A stretch of 64,000 nt of DNA from Xanthobacter dioxanivorans (GTDB lineage: Bacteria; Pseudomonadota; Alphaproteobacteria; Rhizobiales; Xanthobacteraceae), in the NCBI RefSeq assembly GCF_016807805.1, contig NZ_CP063362.1, forward strand, positions 2,956,501 to 3,020,500, read 5' to 3'. The translations under genes were made by a program, and so were the position numbers. Of this stretch, positions 55,789 to 63,231 are shown one piece after another. Below the pieces are notes generated by a model. It had not been told where the DNA came from, made no database searches, and was given only the letters and a program-made list of their open reading frames with translations. Position 1 is the stretch's first letter; the number at the start of each line of letters is the position of its first letter.

Positions 55789-55823
55789 GAGGCTAGGCGC
55801 CCCGGAATTTGCAGCAACGCACC
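55789..55823 (-). repeat. 35-bp dispersed element, copy A
   Basis: On the plus strand it begins GAGGCTA and ends CAACGCACC with AATT in the middle. It matches copy B (55975-56009) at 26 of 35 positions with no gap; the first 7 and last 9 bases are identical. It lies upstream of the 69-aa gene. Candidate phage promoter or regulator site. Confidence 0.6.
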
Positions 55824-55828
55824 GAGGA

Positions 55829-55936
55829 TCAGACGGCCGAAACCGATGGCGCCTGCCACCCGGTGCCGTTCCATTCGATGGATTTTCCGAGATCGGTGTC
55901 GAAGTACCGAAAGCCCCGGTCGGTCGTGTTGTTCAT
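55829..55936 (-). CDS. C-terminal scrap of a phage tail protein
   Basis: 35-aa reading frame (ATG 55936). Its sequence FRYFDTDLGKSIEWNGTGW closely follows the closing motif of phage tail-fibre and tail-spike proteins, which end in a YFDT-LGKP-W-G-W pattern. The body of the tail protein is missing upstream. Either a remnant or an independently made small protein, since it has its own upstream 35-bp element. Confidence 0.55.
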   Translation of the reverse strand: MNNTTDRGFRYFDTDLGKSIEWNGTGWQAPSVSAV

Positions 55937-55974
55937 GCCGGTCGGGCTCTCCGCCTGCCCCTGAAGTCGGGAGT

Positions 55975-56009
55975 GAGGCTAAGGCCCGCGCAATTCACGA
56001 CAACGCACC
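55975..56009 (-). repeat. 35-bp dispersed element, copy B
   Basis: Second copy of the element at 55789-55823, same length and orientation, upstream of the tail-protein scrap. Shared ends GAGGCTA and CAACGCACC with AATT in the centre. Confidence 0.6.
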
Positions 56010-56017
56010 CGTCAAGG

Positions 56018-56365
56018 TTAGGCGGGAGGCCAGTCAGCGGATGCTGATGACGACTGCGATCCGATCCAGCGCCGGGCCTTGTCGCCGAGCGCCTGGTTCT
56101 CGCTCTCCAGCGTCAGCACCTTCTCCGAATAGGTGAGCAGGAGCCCGCGCATCGCCGCCGGGTCGTTCAGCACGTGGATCGGGTCGGGCTACGCTACGCG
56201 CTGCTCCAATTCCTGCCAGCGGTCGACCACCCGCGCGGTGAACTCGGGGGAGAGTTGGGCCACGACGATGAGGCAGGATCGCTTGTCGAGCTGATAGACC
56301 TCGATCGTGCGCGGTCCGGGACCAGGATGGGGACTTCCTGCAATGCAGACAGTGTATGATACCAT
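56018..56365 (-). pseudogene. Phage antirepressor (Rha/KilA-associated) broken by an in-frame stop
   Basis: The first part (ATG 56365) reads TIEVYQLDKRSCLIVVAQLS and TARVVDRWQELEQRVA, as in Rha-type phage regulatory proteins. A TAG at 56191-56189 interrupts it; the same frame then goes on PDPIHVLNDPAAMRGLLLTY, the segment that normally follows directly, and ends at 56018 without the C-terminal KilAC/ANT domain. It is therefore both nonsense-mutated and truncated. The N-terminal DNA-binding part is also short. Loss of an antirepressor would favour a locked, non-inducible prophage. Confidence 0.7.
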
Positions 56366-56404
56366 TGTCCGCGAGACGCCCGCCCGTTCACACTTAGACT
56401 GCAG

Positions 56405-57499
56405 TCATTGCTCCCCATTGGAGCAGAGCGGGATTATCGCCGCCTTGCCGCGGAACGCGGCGCTGGCATATCCGTCAAACAGCGGAAAATCCTTCGCATT
56501 CTTCTCCGCCGAAAAATCGGTCCGCCCGTAGCAGGCCATTGCGAGCTGTGACGGCAAGATGTCCGTGTCGCGGAAATCGGCGCGCGATACGTTGGCTCCG
56601 TGAAACTGCGCGCCCTTAAGGGTCGCCTTGCGGAAATCCGCGCCGCTTAGGCAGGCCCAGTCGAACCGCACGTTCCTGAGTTTGGTGTCGATGAAATGCA
56701 AAGTGTATTTGCGGCGAAGATCCGGGTATTTGGGCTCGGAAGCCGTGTTGCGATCGCGTAGATCTAGGCCCTTCGCCTCCACATCTGCGCTCCATCCATC
56801 GATGTCGTAGTCACAGCCCGCAACGCCCATCATGGTGCTGTTGGAGAGATCCATCCCCGTCAAATCGGCGGCGACGAGCGACGAGCCGGACAGGTTCATC
56901 CAACGCAGCCCAGTGCCCCGCGTGACCTTCTCTCCCCAATGATCGAGCCGGACCCCCGCTAGGCACTTTCGTTCGAGGAGGAGGCTGAGCGCGCCATCAT
57001 TCGCCTCAATCCGGTTCGCAAGCAGGGTTAGGGCCAGCGTGGTGCGGCTGTTGTCGAAGTCCGGCTTTTCACATTGCGGGTCCTTCGCGTGCGGAATGGT
57101 GCGGATCACATCCCGGTAGGCCGCATCGTGAAAACCCTGGGGCGATATCCTCGCAAGTCGGTCGAGGAAGATGAGGCGTGCATCGCCTTCGAGCTTGCCC
57201 GCATTAATATAGGCGGTGATATCGTCGCTCTGCTTCTTCAGCTCGCCTTCCAGGACGGTGATGTTGTGCCCTACGATGGCCGCCACGAAGGTGAACACGA
57301 AACCCGAGCCGATGACGATCTGCGCGATGGTCTGTCGCAGCTTGTTCCGGGCGTCGTCGTAGGCAAGCGCCTGCGTGATATCCGCAAATTCCCGGTGCGG
57401 ATACTTCTTGCGGGGAAGAACAGCAATGGAAAACGCGGCGAGGCCGGCATAGAGCACGATGAAGATCGCGATGCCGATCCACAAGGACGTCATGCCCAT
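56405..57499 (-). CDS. Membrane-anchored pentapeptide-repeat protein
   Basis: 364 aa from the ATG at 57499. Two N-terminal membrane helices (LWIGIAIFIVLYAGLAAFSI at about 6-25; IAQIVIGSGFVFTFVAAIVG at about 59-78), a helical linker, then pentapeptide-repeat sequence from about residue 190 (NLSGSSLVAADLTGMDLSNS; later LSGADFRKATLKGAQFHGAN). The quadrilateral beta-helix would face the cytoplasm. It lies at the phage/recombinase boundary and looks like cargo. Function unknown; a role in host interaction or defence is speculation. Confidence 0.8.
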   Translation of the reverse strand: MGMTSLWIGIAIFIVLYAGLAAFSIAVLPRKKYPHREFADITQALAYDDARNKLRQTIAQIVIGSGFVFTFVAAIVGHNITVLEGELKKQSDDITAYINAGKLEGDARLIFLDRLARISPQGFHDAAYRDVIRTIPHAKDPQCEKPDFDNSRTTLALTLLANRIEANDGALSLLLERKCLAGVRLDHWGEKVTRGTGLRWMNLSGSSLVAADLTGMDLSNSTMMGVAGCDYDIDGWSADVEAKGLDLRDRNTASEPKYPDLRRKYTLHFIDTKLRNVRFDWACLSGADFRKATLKGAQFHGANVSRADFRDTDILPSQLAMACYGRTDFSAEKNAKDFPLFDGYASAAFRGKAAIIPLCSNGEQ

Positions 57500-58134
57500 T
57501 GCCAGCCCCCGACGGCAATCCCAATCCCGCTGCAACCTGCCGAGGCTGCGCCAAGCCACGGCGTGTCAGCGCAATGTATACGTGTGCACCCTATACACGA
57601 AATGCTAAAACGCGAAAATTATGCCCTCAAGGTGTGCCTATTCCCGGTGATGGACGGCGATCCCGCTCCATTTCTGCGCCGCGACAGGGAAAATGCTGGC
57701 GGCTCGGGGCGTCGCTGGGGAAATGGGGTTACCCGCAAACTGTGGCTGCTGGTTCACCTCGATCTGAGGCCCGCGGCGCGGCCGCGGGCGGGGATGGAGC
57801 ATATCGTTGCCGTGTGCCGCGGACTGAAAAACAATGAGGCTGCCGCGGTTGCGCAGATCGCGCCGACCTTTCCCGGAAGGAACTTCGAGCCAGAAAAAAT
57901 TTGACCCCGGATCGTTTTCGGCTCCGTTGCGTGGGCGATGTAGGAGCCCGACGGCGGCCGTCGGTTTTTGCCCCCCACCCCCTCCCGCGCGTTCTCACGT
58001 GCGAAGGCCCCGGGTGTGGGGGCACGTCGACCTTCCCCCGCGAACGAGGTGCCGCAGACGACGCTCCGGATCGCCGCAAACCATTGGAGTGACGTGCAAT
58101 TTCCTCTTGACGAGCTGCCCCGCAGGCCCGAGCG
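57500..58134. other. Stretch without a convincing gene
   Basis: 635 nt between the pentapeptide gene and the recombinase. A frame at 57602-57904 (+) would encode 100 aa (MLKRENYALKVCLFPVMDG) but has no ribosome site or known relatives that I recognise, so it is doubtful. TGTATA and TATACA (57575-57580, 57592-57597) form an inverted repeat upstream of the pentapeptide gene, where its promoter should lie. Confidence 0.45.
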
Positions 58135-58162
58135 TAACAGGCAAACGTTGGAGTGCCTGTTA
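58135..58162. promoter_or_regulatory. Perfect 9-bp inverted repeat over the recombinase start
   Basis: TAACAGGCA (58135-58143) and TGCCTGTTA (58154-58162) with a 10-nt spacer that holds the GGAG ribosome site; the right arm ends on the first base of the start codon. In DNA it is a candidate recombinase or res-type binding site; in RNA it would form a hairpin presenting or hiding the ribosome site. Confidence 0.6.
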
Positions 58163-58815
58163 TGCGCGCCGCCATCAGTTACCTTCGAGTCTCCACCTCA
58201 AGGCAGGGGAAGTCGGGTCTCGGGTTGGAAGCCCAGCGCGAAGCCATTGCCCGCTTTGCCGCGACCGAGGGCTTTGAGATCCAGGGCGAGCGCATCGAAA
58301 TCGAGACCGGAAAGGGCAGTGATGCTCTTGATCGTCGGCCCGAGCTGGCGGCAGCGCTGGCCTCGGCCAGGCGGCGCAAATGCCCGGTGATCGTCGCGAA
58401 GTTGGATCGCTTGAGCCGCGACGTGGCGTTCATCGCGGGGCTCATGTCGCAGCGCGTGCCCTTCATCGTCGCCGAGCTGGGGGCAGATGCAGACCCGTTT
58501 ACGTTGCACATTTTTGCGGCTTTCGCGGAGAAAGAACGGCGTCTTATCTCAGCCCGTACCCGTAGCGCGTTGGCCGCCGCGAAGGCCCGCGGTCAGCAAC
58601 TGGGCCGGTTCGGCGCCGAGCATCTCGCGCCGCGGTTCAGGGCCGAGGCAGAGGAACGAGCCCAACTTCTCGCGCCGGTGTTCGCCGAACTCGACGGCAT
58701 GACCGCGCGTGCTGCCGCCGAAGAGCTGAACCGCCGCGGCATCAGCACGCCCGCCGGCGGCACGTGGTTCCCGATGCAGGTCCAGCGCGTCCGCAAGCGC
58801 CTGGCCGCCGGCTGA
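58162..58815 (+). CDS. Serine recombinase / resolvase
   Basis: 217-aa small serine recombinase. The catalytic Ser is in [20 protein letters not shown] (near residue 10), and KLDRLSRDV carries the supporting Asp/Arg pair. The C-terminal helix-turn-helix ([20 protein letters not shown] ... VQRVRKRL) binds DNA. It resolves cointegrates or inverts DNA. The start at 58162 was chosen for the GGAG eight bases upstream. It is alone, without a transposase, and next to the RepA-like module. Confidence 0.92.
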   Translation: MRAAISYLRVSTSRQGKSGLGLEAQREAIARFAATEGFEIQGERIEIETGKGSDALDRRPELAAALASARRRKCPVIVAKLDRLSRDVAFIAGLMSQRVPFIVAELGADADPFTLHIFAAFAEKERRLISARTRSALAAAKARGQQLGRFGAEHLAPRFRAEAEERAQLLAPVFAELDGMTARAAAEELNRRGISTPAGGTWFPMQVQRVRKRLAAG

Positions 58816-59244
58816 ACAGCACGGCGCGGCTCCTGTGCGCCGGCCAGCAAGGCGGTCCGTCCGATCCTCCTCCCACCGCTCTGCCAGTCCCGAGCACGGC
58901 CCTGCGGCGCGCCCGGTGGATGGTGCATGCGCACGACGGGCACGCTGCGTGGTGGCCGGTAGCCTATTGGGTGGCGTTCACGCCGCGACCTCCATGCTGC
59001 TGGGGATTTTTCCGCGGCGGTTGGTGGGCAAAGCTACCTCGCCCTCCAACTCGATTAATCCCCCTCCTTCATCGGGGTTCGCTCGCAATCCACACGGGCA
59101 TATTGGACATTGCGGTGCACCGAGCCGTGATCCGTCGGCTTCCAGCATTCTGGAACGGGAGGGATGTCGGTCGGCGATGGAAGTGCGCTCGCAACCCGCC
59201 AGATGGGCGCAGCGCCCCTCTCCAGAGGGGCGGCGCAGCGCCCT
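58816..59244. other. Non-coding stretch between recombinase and repA-like gene
   Basis: 429 nt between convergent genes. Apart from the hairpin at 59213-59232 I see nothing recognisable. It lies next to the GGATTGGAA repeat array and could be part of an origin. Confidence 0.45.
59213..59232 (-). terminator. GC hairpin downstream of the repA-like gene
   Basis: CGCCCCTCT (59213-59221) and AGAGGGGCG (59224-59232) are perfect inverted 9-mers separated by two bases, 12 nt past the repA-like stop. An overlapping palindrome GGGCGC-A-GCGCCC lies at 59205-59217. Terminator or origin structure; no T-run. Confidence 0.45.
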
Positions 59245-60663
59245 CTAAGGGCTCGGGGGGTATGGGGGGTTGGAAGGAAGGGGATTGGAAGGGATTGGAA
59301 GGCCCGCAAAGGGGATTGGAAGCCAAAAAACCGGGGGATTGGAACATCGCTCGATGGGGGATTGGAACCGATCGGAAGCGAGAATGGGGGGATTGGAAGG
59401 GATTGGAAGGTCATTTCCGAGGCAAAGGGGCCACCAGAACGACGTGCTTACGGCGCTTCGACGGGGGCCCGTCTCCTCCACCCGGATCTGCCCTTTGGCA
59501 TAGAGGCGGTTCATTGCAGCCTCCAGAACCCGCTTTGAGAGGCCTTCGGCACGAGGATCCTTGGCGAACATCGTCGGGGCGTACTGGGGCCCGGCCGGTG
59601 TCGGTGGCCGGCCCTCCGCAGTGAGGGCAGTCATCATCTTGAGGAAGACATCCTCCGCGTAGTCCGCTGCCGCCTGGGCGCCATATGCGGCCGTCCCCTG
59701 CGTGGGCACGGGCACGAAGACCCCGCGCTCCCAGCGAACCCGCAACTCGAGGCCTTTCTGTGCATAGTTCGCCTTCATAGTGGCGAGCCGGCGCACGTCC
59801 GGGTCGCCCTCGGTGCCATCCTCGTCTTTGATCCGCTCGAAATAGAGCCGGCTTCGCACGGAGTTCCCCCAGCCAAGAGATCCGGAGTCGCCGGTGCCGC
59901 GGGCTAGTCCACTGGCAGATGGATGATCGAGTAGCAGAGTAGTGTAGCTAAGCCGGATTGAAGGCGAACGCAGCATTCCAATGAATTGGCGGGCATGACC
60001 GCGCTTCAACTCGTCGCCGCCGAAGAGGTCCGCCTTGGTGTCGAGAATTGAGAGTGACGGCCGAACATCTTCCACCCGCTTCATGAGGGCGTGGAAACGC
60101 TGCGTCGGCTCCAGGTTGCCGGCCCTGTTCGGCACCGCCAACAGGGCATCCTCACACTCGGCTAGCGGGATGATCTGAAGCCCGGCCCCAACGAGGTGCC
60201 TAAAACTCAAGCCGAGATCGTCCACGATGGCGGCAAATCGCCGGTGGAGCTCATCGAGATCATCTTCGGCGGCGACGTATATGACCGGTCCATTCTCCAC
60301 CGGCATGCCGAGCCATGGGCGTCCCAACACCGTGCAGACCGCAAGCTGCATGGCCAAGGTGGACTTCCCGGTTCCGCCATCGCCGGAGAGAATCGTGACA
60401 GTCTTCCGCGGGATATAGTTCTCGACATGCCACTCGCGCTCCGGCACCTCGACGCCATCGAAGACCGAGGCGTCGAGCATCGGTGCCAGCCGCGCAATAT
60501 CGTCCGCCGTCAGCTCACCGCTATTGTCGGAATGTCGTGCATCAATGGGTGTGGCTTCAGATCGAGAATCTGCTGCCAGATCCGCGCGGTCTCGCGCGCT
60601 GCTGCGCCGCCGGCCACGTCGCTCCAGGTCGTCCGCCTCATCGAGCGACAGGTCGTGGGTCAC
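59245..60663 (-). CDS. RepA-like AAA/RecA-fold replicative helicase
   Basis: 472-aa ATPase of the RepA (RSF1010-type) hexameric helicase family. Walker A is GDGGTGKS (residues 94-101), Walker B is in RPSLSILDTKADLFGG, and the motif after it (TLLLDHPSASGLARGTGDSG) is typical. The N-terminal 60 residues are charged. The last 55 residues are a Pro/Asn/Ser-rich tail (repeats of PIPSNP) encoded by the GGATTGGAA repeat array, not by family homology; the functional protein may end before it. Last gene of a leftward five-gene operon that starts with the AlpA-like regulator. Confidence 0.87.
   Translation of the reverse strand: MTHDLSLDEADDLERRGRRRSSARDRADLAADSRSEATPIDARHSDNSGELTADDIARLAPMLDASVFDGVEVPEREWHVENYIPRKTVTILSGDGGTGKSTLAMQLAVCTVLGRPWLGMPVENGPVIYVAAEDDLDELHRRFAAIVDDLGLSFRHLVGAGLQIIPLAECEDALLAVPNRAGNLEPTQRFHALMKRVEDVRPSLSILDTKADLFGGDELKRGHARQFIGMLRSPSIRLSYTTLLLDHPSASGLARGTGDSGSLGWGNSVRSRLYFERIKDEDGTEGDPDVRRLATMKANYAQKGLELRVRWERGVFVPVPTQGTAAYGAQAAADYAEDVFLKMMTALTAEGRPPTPAGPQYAPTMFAKDPRAEGLSKRVLEAAMNRLYAKGQIRVEETGPRRSAVSTSFWWPLCLGNDLPIPSNPPILASDRFQSPIERCSNPPVFWLPIPFAGLPIPSNPLPSNPPYPPSP
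59282..59408. repeat. Iteron-like array of seven GGATTGGAA repeats
   Basis: Seven exact copies in one orientation start at 59282, 59292, 59313, 59336, 59359, 59390 and 59400. The start-to-start distances are 10, 21, 23, 23, 31 and 10 bp, close to one, two or three helical turns. Degenerate copies lie at 59268-59275 and 59370-59377. Same-face spacing and nearness to a replicative helicase gene suggest iterons of an origin. They lie within the 3' end of that gene. Confidence 0.7.
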
Positions 60664-61258
60664 GCTGCCCCCGGATTGACGCCGACGGCACGCGGATCCG
60701 GCGGGTTGGGAAAGCGCGCCCCATCATGCGGTGCAGGGCCCGGGCGTGATCCAGATCTTCTGCCAGCAGATTGCCCAGCGCCCCCGCCAGCCGACCCCCG
60801 CCGCGCCTTTCATCGAGCACGACGACACCTTGGCAGCCGGCCCGAAGCCACGTCAGGGGTGTGCGATGGACCAGCAGCGGTCGGTCGCCGAGATATCTCG
60901 ACGGGTTCTCGATCTGGTCAGCACCGAGCAGCACGCCGCAGCCTTCCAAGGTGCCGAAGATCGTCGGATCGGCCACGTCGAACGCGACAAGATCTGCCAC
61001 AACGATCTCGCCATCCTCGATCGCCAGCACCTCGAAGAACGCGGCGTCGGCACCGTCAGGATCTAACCGGAAACGGCGCGGCGGTGGCGTGAAGCGGCAA
61101 GGCACGACGCCGATTGTCCCCGCGAACGGCTCGATCTCACGGGGATCCAGACCATTGGCACGAAGGAAGCCGAACCAAGCGGGCGTCGTTTCCCAATGGG
61201 CGAGCGCATCGGTGCGCGCCAGAGTGATCGAAAGCGAGGCGGAGATGGGCGCCGTCAT
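60638..61258 (-). CDS. Hypothetical protein upstream of the RepA-like helicase
   Basis: 206 aa starting MTAPISASLSITLARTD at 61258. Overlaps the repA-like gene start by 26 nt and the preceding stop by 4 nt, so it is translationally coupled to both. The region ADLVAFDVADPTIFGTLEGC and LTWLRAGCQGVVVLDERRG hints at an alpha/beta fold with a possible primase/Toprim-like character, but no catalytic motif is firm. Probably assists replication of the element. Confidence 0.6.
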   Translation of the reverse strand: MTAPISASLSITLARTDALAHWETTPAWFGFLRANGLDPREIEPFAGTIGVVPCRFTPPPRRFRLDPDGADAAFFEVLAIEDGEIVVADLVAFDVADPTIFGTLEGCGVLLGADQIENPSRYLGDRPLLVHRTPLTWLRAGCQGVVVLDERRGGGRLAGALGNLLAEDLDHARALHRMMGRAFPTRRIRVPSASIRGQRDPRPVAR

Positions 61259-61557
61259 GCCCGGCCTCCCTTGGTTCGCCAGGCGGCGCAAAGCCGATCA
61301 AACTCGCTGAGGAACAACGAGCCGACGAGATTCTGGTATCGTTCGGAGAGTTCCGGGTCATCCACGCCGCTGGCTCGGAGAAGTGTGGCCGCGCCGCTGC
61401 GTACGCCGCGCAAGGCACGCTCGCCGAGCTCTCGATCGGGGAGTGCTGCAACCTGGCCGTCGGGACGAAGGCAGAGGCCAAGAAGCCACAAGGCGGAATC
61501 GCGGGCGAAGCGATGGGCCGTGTCGATCTGCCGATCCAATTGCGGGGCCGCGGTCAT
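61255..61557 (-). CDS. Hypothetical protein of the repA-like operon
   Basis: 100 aa starting MTAAPQLDRQIDTAHRF at 61557. Helical, no known domain. Overlaps its neighbours by 4 nt on both sides. Confidence 0.6.
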   Translation of the reverse strand: MTAAPQLDRQIDTAHRFARDSALWLLGLCLRPDGQVAALPDRELGERALRGVRSGAATLLRASGVDDPELSERYQNLVGSLFLSEFDRLCAAWRTKGGRA

Positions 61558-61904
61558 GGCGCGCCTCCCGCCGTCCGATCGATGACGAGCCACCCAGCGC
61601 GCTGATATTGGAGGGCGAGCCACTGCAGGTCGCGAAGCGAGAAGGAATCGGCCACGACCGCGGTCTCGCCGAATTCATTGGTCGCTTCGAGCCAGTACAG
61701 GCGGCGCCCGCGGGTGCTGGGGTCGGGGCCGGCGACGACGCCGCTATCCAGCACCACGCGAGGCCGGATCGGCCGGCGCGGCGGCGCGGTGCGTTGAAAC
61801 ACGGCGAGGGAGGAAGGAAACTCCGAGACATCACTAATCGCAGTGGTCAATCTCGGAGCCCGACGCCCTTTCCCCAGGGGCGTCGGGTTCGCTGTTTTCG
61901 GCAT
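61554..61904 (-). CDS. Hypothetical protein of the repA-like operon
   Basis: 116 aa starting MPKTANPTPLGKGRRAP at 61904, 2 nt after the AlpA-like gene. The C-terminal half has aromatic residues and a DRTAGGAP ending. Function not recognised. Confidence 0.6.
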   Translation of the reverse strand: MPKTANPTPLGKGRRAPRLTTAISDVSEFPSSLAVFQRTAPPRRPIRPRVVLDSGVVAGPDPSTRGRRLYWLEATNEFGETAVVADSFSLRDLQWLALQYQRAGWLVIDRTAGGAP

Positions 61905-61906
61905 CG

Positions 61907-62116
61907 TCAGGCGGCCCGGCCGGCGTCCGAAGTGGACGAACGCTTGTTCTGCTCCATCCACGCGTCGAGATCCGCGATATCGTAGAGCACCCTGCGCCCG
62001 ATCTGGATGTAGCGAGGCCCGCCGCCGAAAACGCGCCGCTTGTTCAGCGTCGATTCCGCCAGCCCTGTGTATTGGGCCGCACCCTTCGTATCAACGCGTC
62101 GAAGTCCCAGTGCCAT
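61907..62116 (-). CDS. AlpA/excisionase-like helix-turn-helix protein
   Basis: 69-aa MerR-like DNA-binding protein: TKGAAQYTGLAESTLNKRR is the recognition helix region, then YIQIGRRVLYDIADLDAWM, the wing typical of AlpA and excisionase-like factors. Ribosome site GGAGGCGATGAG. As the first gene of the operon leading to the RepA-like helicase it may act both as its regulator and as directionality factor for the integrase. Confidence 0.85.
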   Translation of the reverse strand: MALGLRRVDTKGAAQYTGLAESTLNKRRVFGGGPRYIQIGRRVLYDIADLDAWMEQNKRSSTSDAGRAA

Positions 62117-62192
62117 CTCATCGCCTCCGTCATGTCCGCCAAGGGCAGATCAGCTGTGAGGAGACGATGGGAGAAAATGCAGTCTGGAACTA

Positions 62193-62230
62193 GTGACACA
62201 AATACCCCGCTTTCGGGCCCATTGTGTCAC
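62193..62230. promoter_or_regulatory. Perfect 9-bp inverted repeat upstream of the AlpA-repA operon
   Basis: GTGACACAA (62193-62201) and TTGTGTCAC (62222-62230), 20-nt spacer. It lies 77 nt before the AlpA-like start and covers the stop codon of the upstream gene. Candidate operator or excision-factor site; it could also act as a terminator for the 333-aa gene. Confidence 0.5.
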
Positions 62231-63228
62231 CCATTCTTCAGGGGAGCCCTTGCCCGGATGCGGGCCCGTCGTTCACTCTCCGGATCCACACGCTCGACCC
62301 CGATGGGCTCGCAGCATGCGTCGAGAAATTCGGCGAACCCGCCCTTGGGCTTTCTGCCCCCGTGAGCAAGAAGGAACACTTTCTCGAAGTCCGCCTGAAG
62401 AGAACTCTTAAGCGCACGCTTAGCCCCCCGCCTATCCTTATTGGGCGGAATATTCTGGAGGACCCCCTCGTTCTGTGTCTGAAAGGCGTTGAGAGCAGCA
62501 CCAAGCTCGTCTATGGAAAAGTATCCAGGCTTTTGCAGCCTCGATATTATTTCAACCTGCGGCCGGCCATAAGGAATGCTTATTCGTAAATTATTAGGCA
62601 ACAAATGCAGAACCCTTCTCGCCTCAACGGAGACTGAACGGATCGCGGTCTGTAAATTCGACACCGCATCTCGGAGATTTTCCAGTTCCTCCTGGGGGCT
62701 TGGCTTTGAAGCGCCTGGACGTTCAAGCGTCGTTTTCACCAAATACTTTCGGGCCAAAAAAACGATGCAATCCGCCGAATCGGCACGCACTTCTGGCGGA
62801 ACGAAGGAAGTAATTGTCTTCATTTCCGGAATCGAGTATGGCAGCGGAAATCGAACGTAAAAATGTTTGCCACCCAGAAGATCAAGCATTAAGCGCGGAG
62901 GTAGTTCCGTGAATTTCTTGCCATCTAGCGGATCCACCCCATCGTGACGGCTTTTTTCCTCATCCCGAGGCCACGGGGGCAACGGCGCTGAACCGTCAAA
63001 GTTGATCTGTTGCGCCGTTACTTCGAGAGGATCTTCGGCATGCTCGATAACGGCCGCAGAGTCGCTGCCCGCTGGGATGCCTTCGACAATATCCTCATCG
63101 TCAGGCTGGTCGGTCTCACAAGCCTCGCAGAAGGATGGTTCCTCGTCTGCAGGATCGCTGTCGACGGCGCCAACAAGCCGGTTGCGCTCCCACGAGGGCA
63201 TTTGCCTTGGCAGCTTTCTTTTCGTCAC
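62227..63228 (-). CDS. Hypothetical protein of the integrase module
   Basis: 333 aa starting MTKRKLPRQMPSWERNR, directly after the integrase gene (3 nt). N-terminal 80 residues acidic and disordered-looking. The middle has a structured region (LLGGKHFYVRFPLPYSIPEM) and a helical stretch. No domain recognised. Its AT content is higher than that of its neighbours. Position suggests a DNA-processing or regulatory accessory of the element. Confidence 0.65.
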   Translation of the reverse strand: MTKRKLPRQMPSWERNRLVGAVDSDPADEEPSFCEACETDQPDDEDIVEGIPAGSDSAAVIEHAEDPLEVTAQQINFDGSAPLPPWPRDEEKSRHDGVDPLDGKKFTELPPRLMLDLLGGKHFYVRFPLPYSIPEMKTITSFVPPEVRADSADCIVFLARKYLVKTTLERPGASKPSPQEELENLRDAVSNLQTAIRSVSVEARRVLHLLPNNLRISIPYGRPQVEIISRLQKPGYFSIDELGAALNAFQTQNEGVLQNIPPNKDRRGAKRALKSSLQADFEKVFLLAHGGRKPKGGFAEFLDACCEPIGVERVDPESERRARIRARAPLKNG

Positions 63229-63231
63229 CGG

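Noticed and set aside
57602..57904. 100-aa plus-strand reading frame before the recombinase
   Set aside because: No ribosome site, no recognisable similarity and an Arg/Gly-rich second half; kept only as a note in the non-coding stretch.
59282..59408. CRISPR array
   Set aside because: Repeats are only 9 bp, spacers are 1-22 bp and irregular, no cas genes and no leader; iteron-like instead.
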